NCBI GenBank assembly: GCA_033439265.1
Contig: JAVTVX010000002.1
Coordinates: 13,932,174-13,996,173 of the forward strand
Direction of reading: 5' to 3'
Source of the DNA: Dillenia suffruticosa
Lineage: Eukaryota; Streptophyta; Magnoliopsida; Dilleniales; Dilleniaceae
Length of the DNA stretch: 64,000 nt
Below, in pieces: positions 47,727-60,160 of this stretch. The number at the start of each line of letters is the position of its first letter. The stretch's first letter is position 1. The notes beneath the pieces were generated by a model that worked only from the letters and a program-made list of their open reading frames with translations, was not told the DNA's origin and ran no database searches. Position numbers and translations under genes: made by a program.

Positions 47727-47921
47727 GTACTAACAACTGATGACTCAGTTGACTTATTGATACCCCTTAAACATAGTCGGAGTTTTAATCTTTATGGACA
47801 CGAAAAAACTAATATTGGGAGACCTGTCCCCTTCGGATCCTGTAACGATCGGTTTAGATTAGTCGGGATGAATTTTTAAATATCGGGTGATGAACAAACC
47901 AAGATACTAAAAAAAAAAAAG
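47727..47921 (+). mobile_element. SINE, 10-bp target-site duplication
   Basis: The insert is flanked by GAAAGTGAAA (47717-47726 and 47922-47931) and ends in a 12-A tail. The body motifs GGGAGACCTGTCCC, TTCGGATCCTGTAACG, GATTAGTCGGGATG match the family of 2339 and 43582. The B box is decayed (GGAGTTTTAATC). Confidence 0.78.
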
Positions 47922-48949
47922 GAAAGTGAAATGGTAGAGCAAAGAAACAACTAACAAGTGTTAGTTTAAAGAAAGATTGATAATGTTAGAGCTATGTGAT
48001 CATTCTTAACACATCCATTAAATAAATCAGAATTACTATAACAATGTCTAATATAATAATTATTAGATTATATCTATTTGGGTGTTATATAATACTTAGT
48101 TTGAACAATAGCAAAATAATTTTATTATTATAGTTTGATTGAAATGCTAAATAATTAAAAATCTCTTGAAAACATCATAAAATTTTAAGACTTAATTTTG
48201 AATAAGTTTGAACTCAAGATTTTAAAATCATAAAAGTGTTCGATAGGTATAAATGAACAAGTTTCTAGATGATCAAAATATTTTAATTGTTGCATCAAGA
48301 AATATTGTAATTTTATTCGAGTAGGTTGTATGATGAACTTTAGGTGTAGGTTGAAAATGGCAGGATATGCATTTGGTGGTTTGGTGGGGTTAAGTCTCCA
48401 ATTAAACATCATTTGACTCCGCATCCATCTAATTTTACTTTTTCTTTTTGTCCTCTTTTTAAGCAGTCAATCATGCTTTGGTTAATAATTATTTTTTTTT
48501 TCCTTCTCGGGAATAATGTAAGTATTCGCGCACAATGATTCATGCAAGTGTGCTGTAGGATGATGAGTCCACCGTTTTGACCCACTTTTGCTCATCAAAT
48601 CGATTTTCCAATACTACCCTAACTCTATGGGGGTTAAATTTTGTAAAACAAGGGCATTTTTGTCATTTGAAGTGTTTGCCTAACACCTGTGACCCTGTAT
48701 TCTTAAACACTTTGCATTTTTTTTAATATAGGTAATCACCTTTTGATATAATTAAATTCAATTGAAGTTGAGTTTTATCCTTTGATATTTGTTTTCTTTA
48801 TACATAAAAATTAAATTAAAAATTTTATTTAAAAGATATAGATACTTAACTAATAAATCAATCAGATACTTTGCTTATAAAATGTCACGTTTGCATGTGT
48901 GTTACACATGAAATGAAAAGATACGAATGATCAAGGCATTATAAAACTA

Positions 48950-49146
48950 ACGGATAGTTGGTGTAGTGGATAAATCGTTATATCCTTTAATCAAGATCAT
49001 GTATTCAACTCATGATTTGGTTATAAAATCGATTATATTAGGAGACCTCTATCCCTTAAAAAAGATCTCAGTTGGGTCGATAAGAATTAATCGGAGTAAA
49101 ACTCCAAATACCTTGTAACGGATTGAGTTCAAAGCCACAAAAAAAG
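48950..49146 (+). mobile_element. SINE, older copy
   Basis: It has an A-box-like TAGTTGGTGTAGTGG, a decayed B box (GTATTCAACTCATG) and the family motifs TAGGAGACC and ATTAATCGGAGTAAAACTCC, ending in a short A tail. Target duplication is at best imperfect (AGGCATTATAA against AGGCAGTATAA). Confidence 0.7.
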
Positions 49147-50832
49147 GCAGTATAAGTAGGAGATATTCAAATCAAAACCAAAACTCACGGGTGTTTTCTG
49201 CAGTACAAAACAGAAAAAGGGTTTCTTCTCTTCTTTTTGATTTTGGATGATTTTAAAGAGTATTAATTTGTCTAATTTGTTTGAACATGCCACGGATAAA
49301 AATTGTACCAGAGAAGATAACCGTGAATACATTTTTAAAAGGAAAAAAAATAAAAAACAGATTTGATCAGAATTAAGAAAAAAGAAAAAGGGAGGGAGGA
49401 CACCTAATATATCAACCATAGATTTTAATAAAATATTTTATTTGAGTCGTAACTGTATCATGTCTTTAATCATGACCCAGCAAATCCATAAGACCAATGG
49501 TAGTGTTGTTATTAAACTTTAAATGCTTGAATGATTAGGTTTAAGGGAAGAAAGGATAAGACAAGTTCTCGGTGAGAAACATAAGATGCATACAAAGGAA
49601 TCACCTATATGGTCGAGGGACAAAGATCTTGTCGCCGACACATCGTATCATAGAACTGTTTCAAGCGTGTTGCATATTCGTTGGCATATGGAAAAAAGGA
49701 TTGAATCTTTTGAATTTGAGGACAAAACGAATGTCAAAAGTCACAAGTTGATCTTCGTTATCTGTCTTCAGGAAGACAAAATTTGGCTGAATTATGAAGA
49801 AACACAACTAGTCCTCATGTGGGGAGGTGCGAACATTCGGCTGGAGATCTTTCCTTTGCAGTTACCTTTGATGTGGATTTGTGACTGAGTGTTTGTTTTG
49901 TATCAAGATTGAGATCTCTTCTTTCTCAAACCCACCCTTGAAAATCTTGTTTTGACTAATGTTTGATTACTTGATAAAGGAAGGAGCTAACTCAAAGTTT
50001 GTTTCAATTTTGAAAATCCGATAAACTGGGTACACTGTTTCTGCATTCCAGGTACGATCGGTCTGTCTTTGACACGCCCATGTAATTAGGCTGCGCATAT
50101 CTTAAAAACACAAACACCTTTCCCAGTAAACTTATTGCCGTATGTTTCATGGGCAAAGCAAATGTTCGTAAAGCACTTCCGGAGATAACAATTGTGGGAG
50201 AGGAAAATGAGGATCTTTAAATTTTTTTTTTTTTTTTTGGATATAAATGAGGATCTTTAATTGCCTATTCTTAAGAAAGGATTCTCGTATCTAAGTCAAA
50301 TTCAGATGGTTTATTGGGTCTCAAGGTCACATGTTTATGTCGCCATAATCTATAAAACGTTATTGAACAATTTCTTAAAAACCTAAAGGAGGCATAATCG
50401 TTTATTAAAGAGCATTGAAAAATTTTGTCCATCAAAGAAAGTATATAATAATACGAATTAGTCGATATATAATCGGTTCAATAACTTATTATTAATATCT
50501 TTTAAATAAGATTTTATATTTGATTTTTGTGTATGGAGAAAATAAATATAGTAAAAATTTTATCTTTTAAGAACTCAATCGGTTTTGAATTGGATTTAAT
50601 CATTTCAACGTAATTATTTAATACCAGTGATTTATCAAAAAAAAAATAATATGGGTTAATAATAATAATAATAATATACTCTCGAGTTGAGCAGAACAAG
50701 GAGAGCTCCTTTGAATGGGTTCTTATAATTTCAAACTTCCCATTTTTCAAAAAAGTTACCCCACCTTTGTAACCAGAAAATTGATTATAATTAGCCATCG
50801 GAATATAGTCTTTCATAATATTGCATGTCGAG

Positions 50833-51091
50833 GGGGAAAAATGCGCAGGCCATTCATCACGCGCTTAGGGAAGGAAATAAATGCGCGGACCATCTTGCTT
50901 CCTAGGCCATAGTAGCAGCCCGGGGTTGAGGGAACTCTCCGACCCCCCCTCCATCCCTCCCAGTGTAATTTCTTGAATGAAGACGCTGAGGGCATTTTCT
51001 GAGGCCTGTCCGCAAGCCCCACTCTTGTAGGCCCAAAGGTCTGGCCCTGGGCTCCTACTGTCTTTTATCTTTCTTTCCCACCAAAACATAT
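50833..51091. mobile_element. Unclassified 259-bp GC-rich insertion with 15-bp direct repeats
   Basis: The segment lies between perfect repeats ATATTGCATGTCGAG (50818-50832 and 51092-51106). It is much more GC-rich than its flanks and has neither a terminal A tail nor tRNA promoter boxes. The repeat length fits target-primed retroposition, but the sequence belongs to no family I recognise. Its orientation is unknown. Confidence 0.5.
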
Positions 51092-51106
51092 ATATTGCAT
51101 GTCGAG

Positions 51107-52959
51107 TGGGACCGTGGATTCACCCCCTTGGTCTGATTTGGGTTTTTTCCCTCACCTCGAATGCCCGGGCCAACTAGGTCTGGTCTGGGCCGGTCAAATT
51201 TCTCCGACGCTAGGGGGGGAAAAAATGAACGCTCAAAAAAACTTTTATTTGCGAACTGTGACGCAAAGAATGCTTATTTTTAGGGTTCGAACTTCTACTT
51301 GCGAACTATGATGCAAAGAACCCTGAATCTTATTTTTAGAGATAGCAGATTTAGTGAAATGGAATATTAGATATCTTAATTAAGTATATAGTTTGAAATT
51401 TAAAAATAAAAAAGATTATATTAAAAAAATCGTTTCCTAAATAAAATTTTTGTAAACATTTTTATCGAATTAATTGAAATATAATTTCGAATATCAATGA
51501 TCGAAAAAAAAAAAGAAAGATTATTTTCTTTTTTGGTTGATGATAACCGAGGCACAAGGAGACCAAAGTACTTTTTAACAATTATTTTTACTAGTAAAAT
51601 AACCCTTCCGAATGTATATAAACAGTAAAACAGGCATAATTGGACAGTGCCGGCCATTTGTAGCAATTTTATTAAGATTTTTGTACAGGAATAAATAAGG
51701 TTAAATGAATTAAATAAATTATAAATTAAATTTTTTATAATAATTCAAATAGACATATTAATAATTATTGAAACCAAATTTGGCTCAACGGTAAATTGTC
51801 CTTTTGGTTTGAACGGAGAATCGGTGATATCATGTCTGTTTGGTTATTTTCGAGGAGTAGATTTGAAAAAAAACCAGTCAGAAGTGGTTTTGGTGGACGA
51901 ATATCTGACGTTCACGTTAAAAGAGCAATAAAGAGAAACGAAATACCGAAAAAGTCTAAACCCTATATAATCTCTCTGCACTATATGTAGAGTAAAATGT
52001 GATATCTAACCAGTTGTCTTTACATAGTGTATATAATATGTTTGACAGGTCTCGTATGCATTTAGAGGTATAGAAATCGTACATGCTTTGTAGAGAGATC
52101 ATTGGAGATTTTTTGAAATTGCAAGAATCATAGTTATAGGCTTCTTATAGATTCAAAATCTTCTGACCTAGGAAAATTTTTGTTGTTGTTGCGGAGATCC
52201 AAAAAAATTAGAATTACTGAAAAATTTACTTTTTTATCGAGAGAGATTATAATAAACTCATATCAAATTAATAAAACTTAAATTTGTTAAAAGTTTTTTT
52301 TCTTATAGGATAATTATGATTTAAACTCATCGCGTAACAAAAATTACTTTTATAATGACCGAAAAGACTAAGAGGTCGGAAGATCAAAAGAGAATGACTG
52401 AGCAATACATGGAAAGAAGTGAGATAATGATCGAGAGGGTTTCACCAAGTGGTGGCCTAGATAGATAACGATCGAGAAAGCATTACACCAAGAGACTTAG
52501 GTTAAGGGAGAGATTTCAACCAAACATAGATAATCCGTGGGCTTTGTGATTATGGGGCTTGGTAATGGGTGTCAAATTATGTACTATCAATAATTATATT
52601 AAAAATTAGTTGTTTCATGTTAATTTAAATGGTTACATAAAATCTAGTACTATTTAATTTATATATATTATTACTCCAAGGTAATTTTAAATAGATTAAA
52701 ATAAATTTGGATTTATTATTATTTAAATTTAATTAAATATATCAATAATTTAATTAAGAACGAGTGGATATGTGGCATGAGATTTAGCCCTGTCCGTACT
52801 CCATGATTTATTTGATTTTTTTTTTGGTACAAATGATTTATTTGATCTGCGTGACATTATTGTCCGCCTATTGTTTGAAGCACAGCGAAACCGGGCTTAC
52901 CGGTTCGGCTCCGTTTTTTGTAATTCAAAAACCGGGCAAACCGAACGGATAAAAAGGTG
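51107..52959. other. Intergenic region
   Basis: No gene is supported. A tandem-like phrase TTGCGAACT.TGA.GCAAAGAA occurs twice (about 51250 and 51299). Otherwise the stretch is AT-rich. Confidence 0.45.
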
Positions 52960-54475
52960 GCAACGATGTCGTTTCTAACAAGTCTTGTATTCCTGAGCAC
53001 CCTCTCTAGGTTTTCCCCCTCTATTTTTCTTAGGAACTCCCCCCCTCCCCCCAAAAACAAAAAAAAAATTCTCTCTCTCTCTCTCTCGAATTGCTTCACT
53101 TTCAGCAAACTTATAGATTGTTGGCGCTATTTTGATGTCAACACTGAGGCCTTCACGACCAAAAGTGGGCAAAGACATTCAATTGGTAGCGCTTCTCAAA
53201 TTTTGCTGAAAATCTCAAAGTTCGAGTTGCCCAAGTTTGGACGACTCTTATGAAACCCATGATTCATTAGTTTGAAGACGCGTTTTAAGGTTTCTCTCCT
53301 TCAATTTTCGAGGTATCTACTTATATCTCTTTTATTGTGTTTTCTAATGCCCTATTGCTAGGGTTTGTCGAAATTCTTTACTCAACTTTAGTTTAATTGA
53401 TTTTATTGGGCTAAAGAAAGTTAGAATGGAGTTTAATGGTACTAGGGTATGCTCCAGATGTGCCCTTAAACACCTTCCCATTTTATAACCTAGAAAAATT
53501 GTGTGATCATTTCAAGATTGGTGATTTTTGGATTGTGTTTTCATTTATCTCATGTCTAATATTGGTAATGGCTCCAATATGTATGTATGTATGTATGTAT
53601 GTATGTGGAGTGACTCTTTAAGGATGAAACAAATAGGGGTTGTCTCATTTATCTCATGCGTAATATTAATTTTATTAATGGTTCAGATATTCGTTCGTCC
53701 CTCTTATCTATCTTTTGTTTTATTTCCAAGAATTTCTTCTCCTTAATTTCTTTGTTAGTGAGGTGTAGATGGTGGGACATCTTGGACTTCTAAACCACCA
53801 CTTCAGCATGGCACTTCAAATTCTCTCCAGGAGCTCTATTTGGCCCTTCTATAATCTTTCGTCGGCCATGCTGGGCACCTCTAAATCTGTTCCAAACAAG
53901 CTTTGGGCTTAAAGTGGTTTGAGGGTTTGTGCAACAAATAAGAGAGCATATAGGATGCCCCTTTTAGCCTTTTCTTCTTGGCTTGAAGGAATGCTATAGG
54001 AGGATTTTTTAGGGGGTTAAAAATCTTGTGGGTTTCTTGGTAAATAGTCTTCTAAAGAATATTATTATTATTCTGGTTTCATTCTAAATCCTGTCATGCT
54101 GCTAAATATGTTGCAGATCCTAAGAACTTTCAGTTTAGTAGCTTTTGTGCTTGGGCATGTCCTTCTTGCCTTTTTTTAAAATAAAATGTTATCCTGTTCC
54201 GAACAAATAGAAGGCAGGCCCTGCAAGAACTAGAAAATTGCATTTGTAATAATTAATACAAATCTTTCACATAACAACAAGGCATTAGGTCCTGCTTAAC
54301 AAAAGGGCTGGCCTTGCAAAACTATTTTCCAGTGCTGACTCTAAGTAGCTACAGACCATTTGTTTGCTTGAGCGGTACCCATAGCCCGTGAGTCTTCAAA
54401 GTTTCTGTGCTACCTAAGTTCCAGTTTCTTTTAATACTGCACTGAATGTTGTCCATTTTTGTTGTTTTCTATCAG
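52960..54475 (+). promoter_or_regulatory. Probable non-coding first exon and 5' UTR intron of the CHERP-like gene
   Basis: A transcribed-looking first exon runs from about 52960 to 53312, ending at a donor (CGAG|GTATCT). The acceptor TATCAG at 54470-54475 precedes the start-codon exon. The implied intron is 53313-54475. It begins T-rich, as plant leader introns often do, and such introns often enhance expression. The start of transcription is not determined. Confidence 0.5.
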
Positions 54476-54531
54476 GTTAAATTTTGTGGGAGACTATCGT
54501 TTATAGCTGTTCTGTATCCATTCATAAGTTG

Positions 54532-55643
54532 ATGGATCGCCAAGCCCACGATTATGCAGCTGCTATGGCATTTGCTCAGCAGCAACAACAAGCTGCTAAT
54601 ATTCAGCAACAGCAGTTTGGCTTTCATCCACAACATCAACAATTTCCTCCATCAATTCATGGTCCTCCCTTTCTACCCCCACATCCTTCTCTCCAGCAGT
54701 ATCCTTTTCCCCGCCCCTTGCAGCAGCAACCACAGCAACTTTATCCTCATGCTCCTCCCCATCCACATAATCTGCATATTCAGCAGCAGCAACAGCCGCC
54801 GCCAACTTTTTCTTCTCATCTACCTCCTCACCTTGCTTCTTCACCTTTTCATGCTCCTCATGATTCTGGCCCACCTCCAGCTCCTCCTGCTGACCCTGAG
54901 CTCCACAAGCGTATTGATAAAACTGTAGAATATGCCGCCAAGAATGGCCCTGAATTTGAAGCCATGATCCGTGAAAAACAGCAAGACAATCCTGCATATA
55001 GTTTCCTATTTGGTGGTGAGGGGCATAGTTATTACAGATACAAGCTTTGGTTATCTACAGTGCCCCCAGGTGGCCCCTTCAACCCTCCTTTCCCTGCCTC
55101 TTCTATGTCTGGGATGCATCCTCCTCCAAATCCTATGATGAACCCTCCTTTTAGTGGTTCACCTGCTGGTGGAGCTTTGGGCACCCCTCCAATGCACCAA
55201 CCTTCTTTCCCACCATTTTACGAGCATCAACAACATTCTCAGCCTTTTCCTGGTTATGGTCGTCCAGACTATGATTCATCTACCAAGTCCTTCAAAGGTC
55301 TTTCTGGACCACCACCTTCTGATGTTGCAATGGAGTTAAATAACATTCTCAGTAATCTCAGTGGCACCAAAGAGTCCATTAAAGGTGCAAAGATGTGGTT
55401 TATGCAAAGGTCTCCATTCGCACCTGCTTTGGCGGAGGCACTAAGAGACAGGGTCTTTCTTATTGATGATTCTGAACGACAATTGCATATTATATACCTT
55501 GCCAACGACATTCTTTTTGACAGGTGAGTTTCGTGTTATTCATAGTACCAATTGTCATTTCACGAAATTATGTTTTGCTTGGTGCAGTTTTTATTGTTCT
55601 CGGTTACTTTTCTGCAGCTTCTCTCTCTTTCTCTCTTTCTCTC

Positions 55644-55674
<31 letters not shown>

Positions 55675-58021
55675 AAACATTTTTGTATCACTATTTATTC
55701 ATTGTAAGTGGAACCTTATTGCCATTGAACCGGTGAAAATTTTTTTTATCATTATTTATCTCTCTTATGTTTACTTATACATGTTATGGTACCAGGCTGG
55801 GCCTGACACCATGCGTGAGTTTTCCTTAGGTTATATTTAATCCCCCATCCTCTTTCTTTAACCGGTAGAAATCTTGCACAAGGAAAGAATTTATTAGTAG
55901 AAGAGAAGTATTATGGGATGCTTAGATTTCTTTTACATTAAAGGCAAAGAATAGAGGGGGAAAAATGCAATTTAGTTAACAAACAAAAGCTTTCTAGTGG
56001 TTAAATGGTGTACAACTGCCATTTTGATTATCGCTTTTCACCAACACCAATTGAACAACTACTCCCAAAAAACAATGATGCCCTCCCTAAAGATCACGTG
56101 GGAACATTTTTGTTCTAGAAACCAAGTCGCCCAGTCAACAAGGGTGCAATTATCTTCAAGTTAGCTTCTTAACTCTAGCAAATCTTTGGGACCCCATTGA
56201 TTAGGTAAAGAAGAAAATGCAGGTGAGACAAGAAGATTATAAGAGACTGAAAAAGGCATACTTCAGAGAATATTTGTTATTCATAAGGAATAAAAATTAT
56301 AAAAGATCATAAGAAATAATATTCTTCCAATTGTGAGGAAAGCATCAATTGGTTGCTAATAAGATAGTTTTGTGTCACAATAGCTGCTGAAGGAAACAAC
56401 ATCCCTTCCATTTGTAATGCAATATTGGCAGAACTCCATTGATTGATGGAACAGGAGTGAAAATATGGTTTGTAATTCTCGGAAAATCTAAGAAAGACAG
56501 ACCTGAAACTGGATTACTACATTATTTATCAATCTCTGAGAGTTCATCTGTAGATTTTTTCAAGTAATTCCATTCATAAAAAAGGTTCTTAATTTTTATT
56601 TTTATTTATTATTTTATTTTATTTTATTTTTTCTTGCTTTGGCACCAGTCTGAGCTATATATGTATTTCCAGAAACTGCATTTGCATCACTCCTTTTATT
56701 TCTCCTGAAAAAGTATTGCTCATGGGCTTAAAGTAATTCAGGCTGGTCACCTTTTTTTCATGGATCTTTGACTTCAATATTGCAGCTTGCAAAGGCGGAG
56801 CAATCCCCATGACCTTGATAATGAGGCCCTTGCATTTAAACCTGTTCTTGGGTCCATGCTTTCAAGGATCTATCATAATCCTCAAAACAAGGAGGAAAAC
56901 CAGTCACGATTGAAGAAAATTTTACACTTTTGGGGTTCAAAGGAGGTTTATGACCAGGAAACCATATTTGGGTTGGAGAATGAAATGATTGGTGGACCAC
57001 AGCCTGGTGCTTACACTGGTACTCCAAAGGATCCAGCTGCTGCAACTGCAGATAGCCATAGCGGTGGAGGTAGCTCATTCTTTTTTCTTTTTATGCAGTG
57101 TCATGTATTTGTGATTCTTGTTTGCCTCTGTGTGGGCTTGTTTTGCTACAGCTGAATGATCTACTGCAGTTTTCTCTTTCAAGCACCTGAAAGGTTTTCA
57201 TTCACAGAAAATTTTGCCTTGTTCATTCAGGATTGCCACAGCCAACGGTGCATCATGGCATCCAAAAATGGCAGCCTGATATGCAAGTCTCCATGCCAAG
57301 TATGTCAGATCAAGAACAATCTGATAAACTAGGACCACCTATTCCTCCAATGCAACCATCTTTAGGATCCCAACCATTTCTTCCAAATCCAGTCCCAGGT
57401 GGCGCATATGCTGGGTCCCTGCCCATGCCTTCATCTGTTCAACCAGGCAACCAACCGCCTGTGCTGCATCCGGTTCCATCTCCTACTGGCAACTCTAGTG
57501 AAAAGTTACCCCCATATCCTTTATTTCCACCTGGTCTTATACCTGGGATGGTAAGAAAAATGCAAGTTGGCAGTGGGGTGCCTTACTCTCCTATGAGCCC
57601 ATTGGACATTCCAACCATGATACCACCTTCGACTGTAACTCCTGCAGAGATCCTAGAACGTGTATCAAAATTTTTCAAAGCCATTGGTGAGGTCAACCCT
57701 TCAGAAGGGCCTATGAACCCAACCAACTTAATAGATGAAAATGATGAGTATGAAAGGGAGCCTCCTGTTCGCAAAGGAGGAGCTTGTATACCTCCACCAC
57801 CTAACTTGCAGGCAGAGCCAGATCTAGGAACTCTTGATGATGGAAGTGTAGAGCATAAACCGGGTTCAAATAGCTCTGGTCGGCTGGGACTGGGAGCCTC
57901 GGCTAATCCAAATGAGGCAAGTCAATACGATGATGTCTATACGTCATATAGGAAACAGAGAAGCACCACCTACCATTCATCCATGAGTGCAAGAGCTACT
58001 ACTACTAGTAGTACGAGGTGA
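54532..58021 (+). CDS. SURP and CID domain splicing-related protein (CHERP-like, At4g31200-like)
   Basis: Three coding exons: 54532-55523, 56786-57069 and 57231-58021. All introns are GT-AG and the frames join, giving 688 residues. The N-terminus is rich in Gln, Pro and His (QQQQQ runs, residues 1-120). A SURP module follows at about 125-173 ([20 protein letters not shown] ... [18 protein letters not shown]). A CID domain starts near 270 and spans the first intron ([19 protein letters not shown], joining to [11 protein letters not shown], then [18 protein letters not shown]). The C-terminus is Pro-rich and ends [19 protein letters not shown] modules bind splicing factor SF1, and CID domains bind the phosphorylated RNA polymerase II tail, so a nuclear role coupling transcription with splicing is likely. 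ATG 54532 is chosen because the in-frame sequence before it lacks an ATG. Confidence 0.93.
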
Positions 58022-59284
58022 ACGCATCTGGATCGTACCACTAGTTATATGATTTTGATAATTGAAGGCCCTGAATAAGGTTGGTTCTTTCAGGTCTTTC
58101 TCGTTTATAGCTGGTGATGTAGAATACAGGAAATTTGTGGTACTATGTTGGAGCAGTCAAACAAGACATGCCAAATTATAGCCATTTGTTATTTGTAGGG
58201 CATCTTGCTGAGTTTGGCTTAAGTTGTGTCATTCGATGGATGTTTTGATCATCTTTCATGGTTTAACTTCTTGTAGCTTTTCCAATATACCATTTTGATT
58301 TTTGGTAGCATTGCAAGGCCGGTGGTGATCACAGTTGTCTAAGTAATGGAAATGTCCAATTTTCTCATGGATGATTTTCGTTAGATTCTTTAATAAATTG
58401 CGGCCTTTTGAGTTTTGAGTGTGGATTTCAGGTTTGCAAAATCCTAGGATGCCTGCCGCCTATGTTCCAATTTTCTTTTCCTTTTTTTTTTTTGGATATT
58501 TTTGTGTTTCATAATGTTCTATTTATAAGTATCTTGAATGGGAATAACAATATCCGATTAGACTGAACGGAAAGATAGGGTGAACGGAAAGCTGCTCCCT
58601 CAGATTCAATCATGTGGAAGAACGGTGTCCAGGCCAAGCAAATAAGGTACTCGATGGACGATTGGCAATGGCAGAAAGACAGGTCTGGTTTGACAATTGG
58701 GTCAACCACATCGTCTTATCCAAGAGGCCCAGTGGAAGTCCCAAAAGGATGACTACCCTCAGTTGCGGAGAACTCAAAGAAGCCACTTGCAGAAAGATCC
58801 CGGCCATCCGTGTAAACTCTAAAGGAAACCACTGTTGACTTGAAGTAGAAGAACAAGAACAAAGAAATTGGCAAATTAAAAGAGCTAACGATCAAATACC
58901 CAAATAGGAAGGGGAGGGGGGAAATAAATGTACTGTAAAGAAGGTACAAGGGGATCACAAATCCATCTTTAATGGCCTCGTCAAGCTCTATCAAGTGTAT
59001 TGAATGCTCTCTAGCCCTGAAAACCCTTAATTTTGGCTCCAATGTGTATTACAAGTGAATAGGGGATATAGGTATTTAAAAAACCTAGACATGAAACACG
59101 AGTGGGTCATTGCCATGGCAGTGTGGCACCGCCATGGCAATGGGCAGCAAGCAGGTAGCAAAAGAGCAGCTTCAGAAATTCCACTGCCTTGACAGTGCAA
59201 CTTTGAACTCCCTCCTGTATCGCCACGGTGCAGCACCAAGAGTTCTCCCCCGTTTTCAAGCACCAAGCTGGGGAATACCTAAGA
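58022..59284. other. CHERP-like 3' UTR and spacer of unclear origin
   Basis: The first 400 bp are a typical T-rich plant 3' flank. From about 58560 the sequence is less AT-rich and contains overlapping short frames on both strands, probably from an old mobile element. On the minus strand a CAAGTCAACA step near 58830 resembles an LTR end, but I cannot find a partner. No gene is called. Confidence 0.4.
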
Positions 59285-60160
59285 TAAATGGGAGACCATA
59301 TGGAAAACTGATTTACCCCTAGAGCTATTACATTTACTTGGAAAGTTCTTCATACTGGAGTCCTATCGAATGAAGCTCAAAGGTAAAAGAAAGCTCAGAG
59401 AGTCAGATTTCTGTAAGTGATGCGCCCGTAAGCGATGCACCATAACCACAGAAACGTTAAACCATATACTAAAGAGAATGCTTGCTCTACAGGAATGTGC
59501 GGATAAACATTGCCCGACCAAGTTGATGGAGAGCTTCAAAAAGAAAGAGCGAATCTTGTTCCCTAAAAGTTAGCCTTCAATTTTTATCCAAGCTCTCTAC
59601 AGAGTTAGGAAATTCCCTAACGAAGTAATACTCTCAAGCACAGAAGTGGGACCACAAACAAGTAACATAATTTTTCGTGAAAAATGTCGAAGAATATGGA
59701 GCTGCTAAGCAAACCAAAATCCAAAGTCGAAACCGGAAGAACATCAGATGGACTCCTCTAAAGGGTCAGTGGTCATGACAATAGAACTGCTGGGAGTTTA
59801 CTTAGGAAAGTGAAAGGCCTTTTCTGCAAACTGGGGCTACGCTCAATACAAAATGCAGAACTCTGGGCTCTAAAGCATGGCTTAGGATTCTGAAGCCAGG
59901 AACCTTCTGATGGAAATGGTCTCACAAGGTGTAGTTCAGTTAGCAAAGATGGAGCTTCCGAGCCAAACATAGCAGGTCTGGTCAAGAATTGCAAAAGCCT
60001 AATAAAAAAGGAGTGGCAAGATAAAACATGTCTTTAGGGAATCCAATCAATCTGCGAACCACTCAGTCAACTCATAAGAAGCCTTAGGTCTTGAGCTTCT
60101 CATCCAACCCTGCAACTTTCCATATCCTCTCTTACGGCGTGATGATGGGGTTTGGTAACC
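59285..60160 (+). mobile_element. Decayed LINE C-terminus: zf-RVT and RNase H domains
   Basis: Fragments in shifting frames spell the tail of a plant non-LTR retrotransposon. A zf-RVT region at about 59290-59480 shows WETIWKTDLPLE, then FTWKVLHTGVLSNEAQR, then FCK.CA ... TTETLNHIL. An RNase H region follows: RWTPLKG near 59750, AELWALKHGL at 59855-59884, LLMEMVSQGVVQL near 59910, and KIKHVFRESNQSANHSVNS at about 60019-60075, then LGLELL. Several stops and frame changes show it is inactive. It sits between the CHERP-like and photolyase genes. The endonuclease and reverse-transcriptase core are not visible, so the element is truncated at its 5' side. Confidence 0.8.

Larger units (their letters stand above)
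46831..50817. other. Intergenic region
   Basis: AT-rich with two SINEs (annotated). The open frame at 49586-49888 (plus, 100 codons) has normal-looking composition but no recognisable domain, and I see no splice partners. It is left uncalled. Confidence 0.45.

Noticed and set aside
49586-49888. 100-codon plus-strand open frame
   Set aside because: Looks somewhat protein-like but has no family motif or supporting gene structure.
58509-59042. Possible solo LTR or LTR fragment
   Set aside because: A CAACA-like end and mixed composition were seen, but there is no partner LTR, no target duplication and no clear primer site.
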